A stretch of 34,781 nucleotides of DNA from assembly GCA_963808125.1 (NCBI GenBank), contig CAWEEP010000019.1, forward strand, positions 1 through 34,781, read 5' to 3'. The position numbers were made by a program, and so were the translations under genes. Source of the stretch: CAWEEP01 sp963808125 (GTDB lineage: Bacteria > Chloroflexota > Dormibacteria > Aeolococcales > Aeolococcaceae). Shown one piece after another: positions 23,478 to 30,722 of the stretch (position 1 is its first letter; the number at the start of each line of letters is the position of its first letter). Under the pieces are notes generated by a model. That model was not told the origin of the DNA, searched no databases, and worked only from the letters and a program-made list of their open reading frames with translations.

Positions 23478-25052
23478 ATGAACCTGGCAACGACGGCCAC
23501 CACGGGGGCCAGAAGGTGGTGGGCACTCGGGGCGGTCATGCTCGCCGTCCTCGCCGTGGGGCTCGACGGAACGGTCCTCAGCGTGGCCCTCCCCACCCTG
23601 GCCTCCGCCCTCCACGCCTCCGAGACGGACCTCCAGTGGTTCTCCTCGGGCTACCTCCTGGTCCTCGCCGCGGTGATGCTGCCGGCCGGGCTCCTCGGCG
23701 ACCGGGTCGGCCGCAAGCGCGTCATGGTCGGCGCGCTCCTCATGTTCGCCGTGGCCTCGGCGGGGTGCGCCGTGTCGCGGACGCCGGCGGAGTTCATCGC
23801 CGCCCGGGTGGCGCTCGGCATCGCCGGCGCGCCGCTGATCGTCATGGCCATCTCGGCGCTGGCGGTGCTCTTCACCGAGCAGGAGCGCCCCCGCGCCGTC
23901 GGAGTGTGGGCCGCCGTCAACTTCCTGGCCCTGCCCGTCGGGCCGATCCTCGGCGGCTACCTCCTCACCCATGCCTGGTGGGGATGGGTCTTTCTCATGA
24001 ACGTCCCGGTCGCCCTGCTCGGCCTGCTCGCCGTCCTCGTCCTCGTGCCCGAGTTGCGCGCCCCCGAGAAGCCGGGCCTGGATCCCGTCGGGGTGCTCGT
24101 CTCCGCAGCCGGCCTGGTCGGCCTGACATACGGGCTCATCCAGGCGGGCGAGTACGGATGGGGGACGGTCAACGCCGTCGTGCCCATCGTGCTGGGGCTC
24201 GCCCTGCTCGCCGCCTTCTTCCCCTGGGAGAGGGCGCTGCAGCGGCGAGGTGCCCAGACGCTCGTCGACCTCGACCTCTTCCGCGCCCGCAGCTTCACCG
24301 GCGGCATCCTGCTTCTCGCCGTGGCGACGGTGACGATGGTCGGCGCCCTCTTCACCCTGCCCCAGTACTTCCAGGGCATCGTGGGGACGAACCCGATGGG
24401 CAGCGGCATCCGCCTTCTGCCCATGATCGGCGGCCTGATCCTCGGCGCCCTCCCCTCGGACCGTGTGACCGCACGGTTCGGCCCCAGGCTGACGATCACC
24501 GCAGGCTTCGCCGTCATCGGCGCCGCCCTCCTCGTCGGGGCGACCACCAGCCTCGGCACCGGCGGCGGATTCACCGCCCTCTGGGTGGCGCTCCTCGGCC
24601 TGGGCATGGGTCTGGTCTTCGCCCCCACGGCGTCGGCGGCCCTCAGCCAGCTCAGCGCGGAGCGCAGCGGCGTCGGGAGCGGGGCGCTCCAGGCACTGAC
24701 CAAGGTGGGCGGTCCCCTCGGGGCGGCCGTGTTCGGCAGCGCCCTCAGCACGGTCTATCTGGCGCAGGTGCCAATCGCCGGCCTGCCGGCCACGCTCGCC
24801 ACCGCCATGAAGTCCAGCCTCATCGGCGGTCTCGCGGTGGCACGCAGGCTCGGCTCGGCGTCGCTGGCGCACGGCGTGCGGGTTGCCTTCGTCCACGGCA
24901 TGGACGCGGCCCTCCTCGCCTCGGTCGGCTTCGCCCTCCTCGGCATCGCCCTGACCTGGGTGCTCATGCCCGCCCGCCTGCCCCGCACCGGCCCCACCGC
25001 AGTGCCGTCCGCGGCTACGATCGGCGCGGCAGCGACGCAGCAGGCGCAATGA
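23478..25052 (+). CDS. MFS drug exporter, DHA2 (EmrB/QacA-like) family
   Basis: A 524-residue, 14-TM exporter. ATG 23478 has AAGGAGGT eight bases upstream. Motifs: VGLDGTVLSVALPTLASAL (TM1 with the conserved Asp), GDRVGRKRVM (motif A), PLIVMAISALAVLF, GPILGGYLL (motif C) and WWGWVFLMNVPVALL. It is a proton/drug antiporter by family. The TetR gene follows 13 bases later, and a strong promoter with a palindrome precedes it: a classic self-regulated efflux unit. Confidence 0.93.
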   Translation: MNLATTATTGARRWWALGAVMLAVLAVGLDGTVLSVALPTLASALHASETDLQWFSSGYLLVLAAVMLPAGLLGDRVGRKRVMVGALLMFAVASAGCAVSRTPAEFIAARVALGIAGAPLIVMAISALAVLFTEQERPRAVGVWAAVNFLALPVGPILGGYLLTHAWWGWVFLMNVPVALLGLLAVLVLVPELRAPEKPGLDPVGVLVSAAGLVGLTYGLIQAGEYGWGTVNAVVPIVLGLALLAAFFPWERALQRRGAQTLVDLDLFRARSFTGGILLLAVATVTMVGALFTLPQYFQGIVGTNPMGSGIRLLPMIGGLILGALPSDRVTARFGPRLTITAGFAVIGAALLVGATTSLGTGGGFTALWVALLGLGMGLVFAPTASAALSQLSAERSGVGSGALQALTKVGGPLGAAVFGSALSTVYLAQVPIAGLPATLATAMKSSLIGGLAVARRLGSASLAHGVRVAFVHGMDAALLASVGFALLGIALTWVLMPARLPRTGPTAVPSAATIGAAATQQAQ

Positions 25053-25065
25053 GGAACGCACCGAG

Positions 25066-25692
25066 ATGACGTCATCAGAGCCGGTCCAAGCCCAGGCCCG
25101 CGGGCTGCGTGAGCGCAAGAGGGCGAAGACGCACGCGGCGATCCAGCAGGAGGCGATGCGCCTCTTCCGCGACCAGGGGTACGACGAGACCACCGTGGAG
25201 CAGATCGCGGCGGCGGCCGAAGTCTCGCCCAGCACCTTCTTTCGCTACTTCCCCACCAAGGAGGACGTCGTTCTCCGCGACGACTACGACACGGTGCTCA
25301 TGGAGGTCTACCTGGCCCAGCCGGCCGAGCTGAGCCCGCTGCAGGCGACCCGGTCGGCGATCCACGCCATGGCGGCCATCGTCACCGCCCTCTCGGCGGA
25401 GGAGCGCGAGCTGGAACAGGTCCGGATGGCGCTGACCTTCTCGGTCCCCGAGGTGCGGGCGCGGTGGATGGAGGAGTTCACACGCGCCTTCCGGCGCCTG
25501 GCCGGCGGGGTGGCTGCCCGGGCCGGCCGCGAGCCCGACGACCTCCGGGTGCGGACCTTCGTCGGGGCATTGCTCGGGGTGATGATGGTGGCCTTCGAGC
25601 CATTGGCCGAGGACCCGCGTATCGAATGGGTCGAGATCCTCCCCACCCTCGACGCCGCGCTCGGATACTTGGAAGCCGGCCTGCCCCTCTGA
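25066..25692 (+). CDS. TetR-family regulator of the upstream exporter
   Basis: A 208-residue regulator, ATG 25066. The N-terminal DNA-binding domain is KRAKTHAAIQQEAMRLFRDQ then TTVEQIAAAAEVSPSTFFRY and FPTKEDVVLRDD. The C-terminal part (EQVRMALTFSVPEVRARWME, FRRLAGGVAARAGREPDDLR) is the common MftR/KstR2-like ligand domain. It is co-transcribed with the exporter and probably binds the palindrome at 23437-23454. It converges on the PQQ-repeat gene with a gap of only 16 bases. Confidence 0.92.
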   Translation: MTSSEPVQAQARGLRERKRAKTHAAIQQEAMRLFRDQGYDETTVEQIAAAAEVSPSTFFRYFPTKEDVVLRDDYDTVLMEVYLAQPAELSPLQATRSAIHAMAAIVTALSAEERELEQVRMALTFSVPEVRARWMEEFTRAFRRLAGGVAARAGREPDDLRVRTFVGALLGVMMVAFEPLAEDPRIEWVEILPTLDAALGYLEAGLPL

Positions 25693-25708
25693 GCCTCCCC
25701 GGTCCGGT

Positions 25709-27151
25709 TCAGATCCCGGACACGGCCACCACCCCGGAGAGGGTCGGCACGAGGGCGAGCACCCCGTCCAGCGCGGGGCTGGCGAAGTGCGGCACGGGCC
25801 CCACCGAGATCTGGCCCTGGGGCGCACCCGTGGCGGCGTCCAGGGCGAACAGGGTCCCGCTGGAGGTGTCCACGCTGAGCACGCTCTCACCGCCCAGCAC
25901 TGGCGGCCCGTTGGCGCCGCTCGAGGTCTGCCAGAGGCTGGTGAAGCCGCCGCCGGGGGCGACGGAGATCGCCTGCAGCCCGTTGGAGCAAGGCAGGTAG
26001 AGGGTGTCGCCGGTGAAGGCGGTGCCGCCGAAGGCCATGGCGCCCTGGCAGGTGGGGCCGCTGGAGAGCTCGCCGCCGATCCCACCCAGCAACGCCTGCT
26101 GCAGGACGTAGCCGATGCCGCTCTTTCCGGCGATGAAGAGGTAGCCGTCGGGAAGCAGGGTGGGTGCGACCGACCCCAGATCGAGATCGTGGGCGTTGTC
26201 GTACGGCCACCGGGAGGGGGCGAAGGCGCCCACCAGCTGGAGGGTCGGGGTGAGCTCCAGCACGGAGTTGGTGTCGTCCCAGGTGCCCCCCTCGGCAGCG
26301 CCGTTGCCGGTGGCGACGTAGAGGTTTCCGTCCGACCCCAGCACCGGGCCTCCGGTGGCCCAGACCGCCCCCTCCCGAGTGGTCGGAACGACGTAGTCGA
26401 GGGTTGGTCCCTGACCGTCCGTGGGCACCGCCACCACCGCTCCCCGGTACTGGCTGCAGTCCCCGTCGAGCCCGCCGAAGCCGAAGTAGACGTCGCCGCC
26501 GTCGACGAGCAGGGCGGTGCGCTGTTGCACCGCACTGGCGTCCTCCGAGGAGAGGGGGATGTCCACGGGGCGCGACCAGCGCACGGCTCCGGTGGTGGCG
26601 TCGAAAGCGTAGAGGACGTGGATGGGACCGGTCTCCTCGGCGACGACGAAGATGGACTGGGTGACGGGGTCGTCCGCCGGGGTGCCGGTCATGCCCAGCG
26701 GGAAGATGTCACCGCAGGGGAGGTCCGACTGGGGGACCGGGGTGCCCACGTGGTCCTTCCAGACCACGGCCCCGCTCTCCGCGTCGATGGCGTAGATGGT
26801 GTCGTTCTCGGTGACCGCGATGACGTCGTCACCGACCACCAGCGGCTCGGCGTAGACGGCTCCGTCGAGGTGCGCCGTCCACCACGTGGACAGGGTGCTG
26901 ACATCGGGCGTCGAGGACGACTGCCCGGTGCGCTGGGCGTCGTGGTGGTACTCCGGCCAGGAGGCGGTGAGCGCCGGAGACGGGGTGGCGGTTGGATTGG
27001 ACGGCGTCACGCTTGAGGACCGCCCCGACGGCGTGTGAGTTGGAGCCGCCGCGCACGCGCTGAACCAGGTGACCGCGACCAGCGAGGCCGCCGCCAGACC
27101 GACCCTCCCACGTCGCCCTGCTGTCAGCAACTGACCAGCGCCTCCCACCAC
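25709..27151 (-). CDS. PQQ-like beta-propeller lipoprotein
   Basis: About 480 residues. The N-terminus has a charged stretch, a hydrophobic segment (VGLAAASLVAVTWFSAC) and a lipobox-like FSAC, so it is probably a surface lipoprotein. A Ser/Thr/Pro linker follows, then PQQ-type propeller blades: YAEPLVVGDDVIAVTENDTI, YAIDAESGAVVWKDHVG, LYAFDATTGAVRWSRPVD, DGNLYVATGNGAAEGGTWDD, TLFALDAATGAPQGQISVG. The cofactor-binding residues of true quinoprotein dehydrogenases are not evident; the family is broad (BamB-like, PQQ-binding-like). The start is GTG 27151 or 27148; TTG 27130 with GGAGGC upstream is an alternative. Confidence 0.85.
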   Translation of the reverse strand: MVGGAGQLLTAGRRGRVGLAAASLVAVTWFSACAAAPTHTPSGRSSSVTPSNPTATPSPALTASWPEYHHDAQRTGQSSSTPDVSTLSTWWTAHLDGAVYAEPLVVGDDVIAVTENDTIYAIDAESGAVVWKDHVGTPVPQSDLPCGDIFPLGMTGTPADDPVTQSIFVVAEETGPIHVLYAFDATTGAVRWSRPVDIPLSSEDASAVQQRTALLVDGGDVYFGFGGLDGDCSQYRGAVVAVPTDGQGPTLDYVVPTTREGAVWATGGPVLGSDGNLYVATGNGAAEGGTWDDTNSVLELTPTLQLVGAFAPSRWPYDNAHDLDLGSVAPTLLPDGYLFIAGKSGIGYVLQQALLGGIGGELSSGPTCQGAMAFGGTAFTGDTLYLPCSNGLQAISVAPGGGFTSLWQTSSGANGPPVLGGESVLSVDTSSGTLFALDAATGAPQGQISVGPVPHFASPALDGVLALVPTLSGVVAVSGI

Positions 27152-27272
27152 TCCGGAGCCCTGGATCCCTCAGCGGAGTTCTAGGTCGAGGGCGGCAGCG
27201 CGGATCCGCCGCCCCGCCAACTGGATCAGCGGCCAGGTGACATCGAGCGGAGTAGCGGCGTAAGGTGGGGTC

Positions 27273-27452
27273 ATGCATCTTGCCCGCCACCCCCTCTCCG
27301 CGGTCCTCCTCGTTCTCGTCGTGATCTTCTTCGTCTTCTTCCTGCTGCCCACGATCCTGCACCTGATCTTCGACGTGCTGGTGATCCTGGCGATCATCTG
27401 GGTGGTGTTGGAGCTGGTGCGCTTCCACCACAACTACCGCAGCCACTCGTAG
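27273..27452 (+). CDS. Small two-pass membrane protein (59 residues)
   Basis: ATG 27273 has AAGGTGGGG directly upstream. The reading frame encodes MHLARHPLSAVLLVLVVIF, then a Phe/Leu-rich segment to about residue 30, an Asp, and a second hydrophobic segment (VLVILAIIWVVLELV) with a positive/aromatic tail FHHNYRSHS, ending in TAG. The good ribosome site, the two clean membrane spans and the strong hydrophobicity support a real gene. It resembles no named family that I recognise. It is divergent from the PQQ-repeat lipoprotein. Confidence 0.65.
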   Translation: MHLARHPLSAVLLVLVVIFFVFFLLPTILHLIFDVLVILAIIWVVLELVRFHHNYRSHS

Positions 27453-27605
27453 GGGCGCCGAAGGACGGAGCGCCGAACTCCGAACCGCGTCGTCGGATCA
27501 AGCGGGGGATCCGCCAAGCGGCACACGCCGCGCCGTGCGCAGTTGTCTGCCCAGGTGCCCCACCGTGTGGAGCCGGTACCGTGCCGCGCCTGGTACCGGC
27601 CGAAC

Positions 27606-27884
27606 ATGGGAATACAAGCCACCGGTCGGGGCGCACGCCAAACTGCCGCCCTGAGGCGCCGCACCCGGATCGCCGTCATCGCCTGATTGGCGTCTTCCCT
27701 CGTCATCTGCGCCGTCCTCAGCCTGGGGTTCATCGCCGGCATCGTGGTGCAGGCGGTGACCGGCCGAGCGACGGCGGCCTGGGTGACCGACCTGGCGCTG
27801 GTCGTCCTCGCCGCCTGGCCGGCTCTGCGTCTCGCCCACCGTCTCAGCGGAGCGTTCCGCCAGCTCCTCCTGCCCCCGGCCTGA
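27606..27884 (+). CDS. Possible small membrane protein interrupted by an in-frame TGA
   Basis: From ATG 27606 the frame reads MGIQATGRGARQTAALRRRT then RIAVIA, a TGA at 27684-27686, and continues LASSLVICAVLSLGFIAGIV, VQAVTGRATAAWVTDLALVV and LAAWPALRLAHRLSGAFRQL to a stop at 27884. The part after the TGA has two clear membrane spans, and the TGA lies inside the first one, where Trp would fit. Without the TGA this is a 92-residue protein with a basic head and two spans. No good ribosome site is seen at either the ATG or the TTG at 27687. The bases 27453-27605 before it show no gene. Confidence 0.4.
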
Positions 27885-27906
27885 CCTCGCGCAGCCATTG
27901 CTCCAC

Positions 27907-27935
27907 TTGACGTGAACGTAACAATCTGGTAGCGT
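27907..27935 (+). promoter_or_regulatory. Promoter of the cysteine-rich protein gene
   Basis: TTGACG (27907-27912), a 17-base spacer and TAGCGT (27930-27935). The -35 differs from consensus at one base and the spacing is ideal. It lies about 60 bases before the GTG start, leaving a short 5' leader. Confidence 0.65.
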
Positions 27936-27995
27936 CGGCTCATCCGGGGCGGAGACGGGAAGTCAGGCGTCCATGCGTGAAGGGGGTCCGCAGCA

Positions 27996-28745
27996 GTGTC
28001 GTGGTTGAAGCGGCAGCCGCATTCCGGGCCGGGTGACCTGGTCGGCACGGCCTACTGGCCGGGCAATGCCAGCTCCGACCCGTGCTTCGTGTCGGGATGC
28101 GACGGCGCCGACCGTGTGACCTGCGACTACCGTGACCGCCGCGGGGTCGCCTGCGCGACCGCCTGGTGCCGCACCCACGAGATGGTGGTGGACGGGAAGC
28201 ACCTCTGCCGCCGCCACGCCCGGCTGGTCCGGGCCCTGCGCCCAGAGGAGTTGCGCGGGGAGATCGCGCCGCCCGACGTGGGCAACCGTTCCCCAGCCCT
28301 CGTCGCCTACGTCGGCGAGCAACTCGATTCGCGCATCCGGGGGCTCCTCGAGGAGTTGCGGCGACCCGAACGGGGCGAGACCGTCAGCGCCGAGCCGCTG
28401 ATGCTGGTCACCCTGCCGCCGGCGATCCGGCGGTGGAACCTCAGCTGGACCCTGTACGACAACACCGGCATGACCCTGCGCGTCGGCATCGACGTGGAGG
28501 AGGGCCAGGACACCGAGCTGGCGCTGCGGGTGAACAGCCGCGTCATCGCCCGCTGCGTCCCTCCCTGGATCCTGCGCCGCAAGGCGGGGCTGCCACTGAC
28601 GGGTGCCGACGACCCAGCCGACCGCGAAGCCTTCTACGACGGTCTGATCGGCCTCTACTTCCGCCCCGCCGCAGAGGCGGAGGCGCGCTGGATGCGTCGC
28701 TGGGAGCCCTCGCTCAACGCGCCCCACGCGACGCACTCGTTCTGA
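27996..28745 (+). CDS. Cysteine/histidine-rich (zinc-binding-like) protein of unknown function
   Basis: A 249-residue soluble protein, GTG 27996 with AGGGGGT about 10 bases upstream. Residues 30-74 hold eight possible metal ligands: Cys30, Cys35, Cys43, Cys53, Cys58, His61, Cys71 and His74, enough for two zinc ions in a cross-brace-like order. I do not recognise the family. The middle (residues 105-130, VAYVGEQLDSRIRGLLEELR) is a charged helix; the C-terminal part (LPPAIRRWNLSWTLYDNTGM, RVGIDVEEGQDTELALRVNS, VIARCVPPWILRRKAGLPLT) looks like an alpha/beta domain with an aromatic, charged end. A promoter of its own precedes it, and it converges with the CYTH gene. It could bind nucleic acid or protein, but this is a guess. 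Confidence 0.8.
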   Translation: MSWLKRQPHSGPGDLVGTAYWPGNASSDPCFVSGCDGADRVTCDYRDRRGVACATAWCRTHEMVVDGKHLCRRHARLVRALRPEELRGEIAPPDVGNRSPALVAYVGEQLDSRIRGLLEELRRPERGETVSAEPLMLVTLPPAIRRWNLSWTLYDNTGMTLRVGIDVEEGQDTELALRVNSRVIARCVPPWILRRKAGLPLTGADDPADREAFYDGLIGLYFRPAAEAEARWMRRWEPSLNAPHATHSF

Positions 28746-28755
28746 GGGATCCGGC

Positions 28756-29406
28756 TCAGCCGTCCCTGGCGGGCACTTCGTAGCCCAGGGCGCGCAGCGC
28801 CCGCCGGTACTTGGAGCTGCTCTCGGGCGGTCCGGCGCCGGCCTCGCGGAGGCGGGCCGCCACCCGGTCGGTGAGAGCCTCGCCGTCGCCATTCACCTCG
28901 ACCTCCAGTTCCCGGAAGCGCTCGACGGCGACGCCATCGGGCGTGCAGATCTCGACGTCGTCGTCCACCACCTCGGCTCCCCCCGCGGAGGATCCGGCGC
29001 CCGCCGCGGGACGCACCGTGACCACGTGGCGGGCGGCGCGGAGGAGGGCCACCGGGTGGAGCGCGCCGGTGTCGATCTCCGCCGAGAGCAGGTCCAGCAG
29101 GTCCACCGGTGGAGAGGCGGGGCCACCGGGGACGACATGCTCGGTCCGGACCAGCCGGTCGCCGTCTCGGTGACCGTCGGTCTTCACCGTCCAGACGCCG
29201 GGCTCGGCGGGGAGGTCGCGCCGGCAGCGGTGGCGCAGCCCGAAGCCGCCACGCACCAGCTCCAGCGTCTCGGTGTCCCAGTACATGGTCTCGATCAGCT
29301 CCACCCCGGAGTCGTCGGCGGTCACGCCGCTCAGGGCGCCCAGATCGGGGAGCACGAACGCGCTCCCGGCGCTGAGCTTGATCTCCCGCTCCAGGTTCAA
29401 CTCCAC
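28756..29406 (-). CDS. CYTH-domain protein (triphosphate tunnel metalloenzyme family)
   Basis: The likely start is GTG 29406 (VELNLEREIKLS); the ATG at 29463 would overlap the serS stop. EREIK is the ExExK motif at the N-terminus of the CYTH tunnel. YWDTETLELVRGGFGLRHRC, VWTVKTDGHRDGDRLVRTEH and RFRELEVEVNGDGEALTD supply further acidic and basic strands of the barrel. Such enzymes hydrolyse triphosphates or make cyclic AMP or thiamine triphosphate; here the polyphosphate substrate is unknown. It ends with SSSKYRRALRALG, also typical of the family. It lies just downstream of serS, probably in the same transcript. Confidence 0.85.
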   Translation of the reverse strand: MELNLEREIKLSAGSAFVLPDLGALSGVTADDSGVELIETMYWDTETLELVRGGFGLRHRCRRDLPAEPGVWTVKTDGHRDGDRLVRTEHVVPGGPASPPVDLLDLLSAEIDTGALHPVALLRAARHVVTVRPAAGAGSSAGGAEVVDDDVEICTPDGVAVERFRELEVEVNGDGEALTDRVAARLREAGAGPPESSSKYRRALRALGYEVPARDG

Positions 29407-29459
29407 GCCCCGATTATCCCCGCCCACCGCCACCGTCGACCGGGGACCGGATGGCCGCC

Positions 29460-30722
29460 TCACCCCGGCGGGACGAGCCGGGTCACACCGCCCATGTACG
29501 GCCGGAGCACCTGGGGCACGTCGACGCCGCCATCCGCCCCCTGATACGTCTCCAGGAGGGCGTCCAGGACCCGGGGGATGCCCAGGCCACTGCCGTTCAG
29601 CGTGTGCACGAAGCGGGGCCGCTCGCCCGGCGCCGGCCGGTAGCGGATGCCCGCCCGCCGCGCCTGGAAGTCCCCGTAGACGCTGCAGGAGGAAACCTCC
29701 AGCCAGCGCCGCATCCCCGGGGCCCAGGCCTCCACGTCGTAGGTCTTGGCCTGGGCGAAGCCCGTGTCTCCGGTGCAGAGCAGGAGCACGCGGTGGTGGA
29801 TGCCGAGACGCTGCAGCAGAGTTTCTGCATGATGTGTCAGCAACTCCAGCTCGTCGGCCGAGCTCTCCGGGGTGACGAAGCGGACCATCTCCACCTTGTC
29901 GAACTGATGCAGCCGGATGTAGCCGCGGGTGTCCTTTCCCGCCGCCCCCGCCTCACGCCGCCAGCAGGAGGTGTGGGCGACGTGGCAGACGGGCAGGTCG
30001 GCGCCGTCGAGGATCTCGTCGCGATACATGTTGGTGACCGGCACCTCGGCGGTGGGGATGAGGAAGAGGTCGTCGTCGGTGCGGTAGGCCTCCTCCTCGA
30101 ACTTGGGCAGCTGGGCGGTGCCGACCATGCACTCGCGGCGCACCAGGGAGGGCGGCAGCACCTCGCTGTAGCCGTGCTCCGTGGTGGCGACGTCGAGGAG
30201 CCACGCGACGAGGGCGCGCTGCAGGTGGGCCCCCTGGCCGCGGAGGATGGCGAAGCGAGCGCCGCTGATCTTGGCGGCGCGCTCGAAGTCGAAGATGCCG
30301 AGCCGCTCGCCCAGCTCGTGATGGGGCAGGGGCTCGAAGTCGAAATGGGGCGGCTCGCCCCAGTGGCGCACCGGGACGCTCTCCGTCTCGTCCGCGCCGA
30401 TGGGAACCGAGGGGTCGGGTGGGTTGGGGACATAGAGAAGCAGGGAGTGGAGGCGGGCCTCCAGCTCGCCGAGATCCGCCTCGCTGGATTGGATCAACTC
30501 CTTGAGGGCCGAGAGCCGCGCCCTCTGCTCGTCGCTGGGCTTGCCTCGAATGTCGGACGACGCCCGGCGGCGCTCCGCCTGGTCCTGTTCAACCCGGGTG
30601 CGGAGCCGCCTGGCCCTGGTGTCGAGCTCGAGGATCTCGTCGACGGGGGCGGACTGCTTCTTGTTGGTGGCACCGCGACGGAACCGGTCGGGATCGTCTC
30701 GAAGGTCCTGCAGCGGGATCAT
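29460..30722 (-). CDS. serS: Seryl-tRNA synthetase
   Basis: A 420-residue class II synthetase. The N-terminal coiled-coil arm that contacts the long variable arm of tRNA-Ser spans about 25-105 (RRLRTRVEQDQAERRRASSD). The core has the ISGARFAILRGQGAHLQRAL region, TAEVPVTNMYRDEI (TxE motif), HTSCWRREAGAAGKDTRGYI (motif 2), WLEVSSCSVYGDFQARRAGI and TLNGSGLGIPRVLDALLETY (motif 3). Its ATG overlaps the lysS stop (ATGA, 30719-30722). Two tRNA-Ser genes occur 15 kb away in this window. Confidence 0.97.
   Translation of the reverse strand: MIPLQDLRDDPDRFRRGATNKKQSAPVDEILELDTRARRLRTRVEQDQAERRRASSDIRGKPSDEQRARLSALKELIQSSEADLGELEARLHSLLLYVPNPPDPSVPIGADETESVPVRHWGEPPHFDFEPLPHHELGERLGIFDFERAAKISGARFAILRGQGAHLQRALVAWLLDVATTEHGYSEVLPPSLVRRECMVGTAQLPKFEEEAYRTDDDLFLIPTAEVPVTNMYRDEILDGADLPVCHVAHTSCWRREAGAAGKDTRGYIRLHQFDKVEMVRFVTPESSADELELLTHHAETLLQRLGIHHRVLLLCTGDTGFAQAKTYDVEAWAPGMRRWLEVSSCSVYGDFQARRAGIRYRPAPGERPRFVHTLNGSGLGIPRVLDALLETYQGADGGVDVPQVLRPYMGGVTRLVPPG

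Noticed and set aside
23442..25235. A 597-residue minus-strand frame opposite the MFS exporter
   Set aside because: It is low-complexity, rich in Gly/Glu/Asp/His, and is the usual shadow of a GC-rich membrane-protein gene.
25787..27016. A 409-residue plus-strand frame opposite the PQQ-repeat lipoprotein
   Set aside because: Gly/Arg/Val-rich shadow; the minus strand shows regular propeller blades and a signal peptide.
27684..27686. Recoding of TGA as an amino acid
   Set aside because: TGA ends many clear genes in the window (amt, xth, TetR, greA) and Trp is encoded by TGG; no SECIS-like or alternative-code sign is seen.
27996..28745. Calling the Cys-rich protein a RING or B-box ubiquitin-type protein
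   Set aside because: The ligand spacing does not match a standard RING or B-box pattern, and nothing nearby points to such a pathway.
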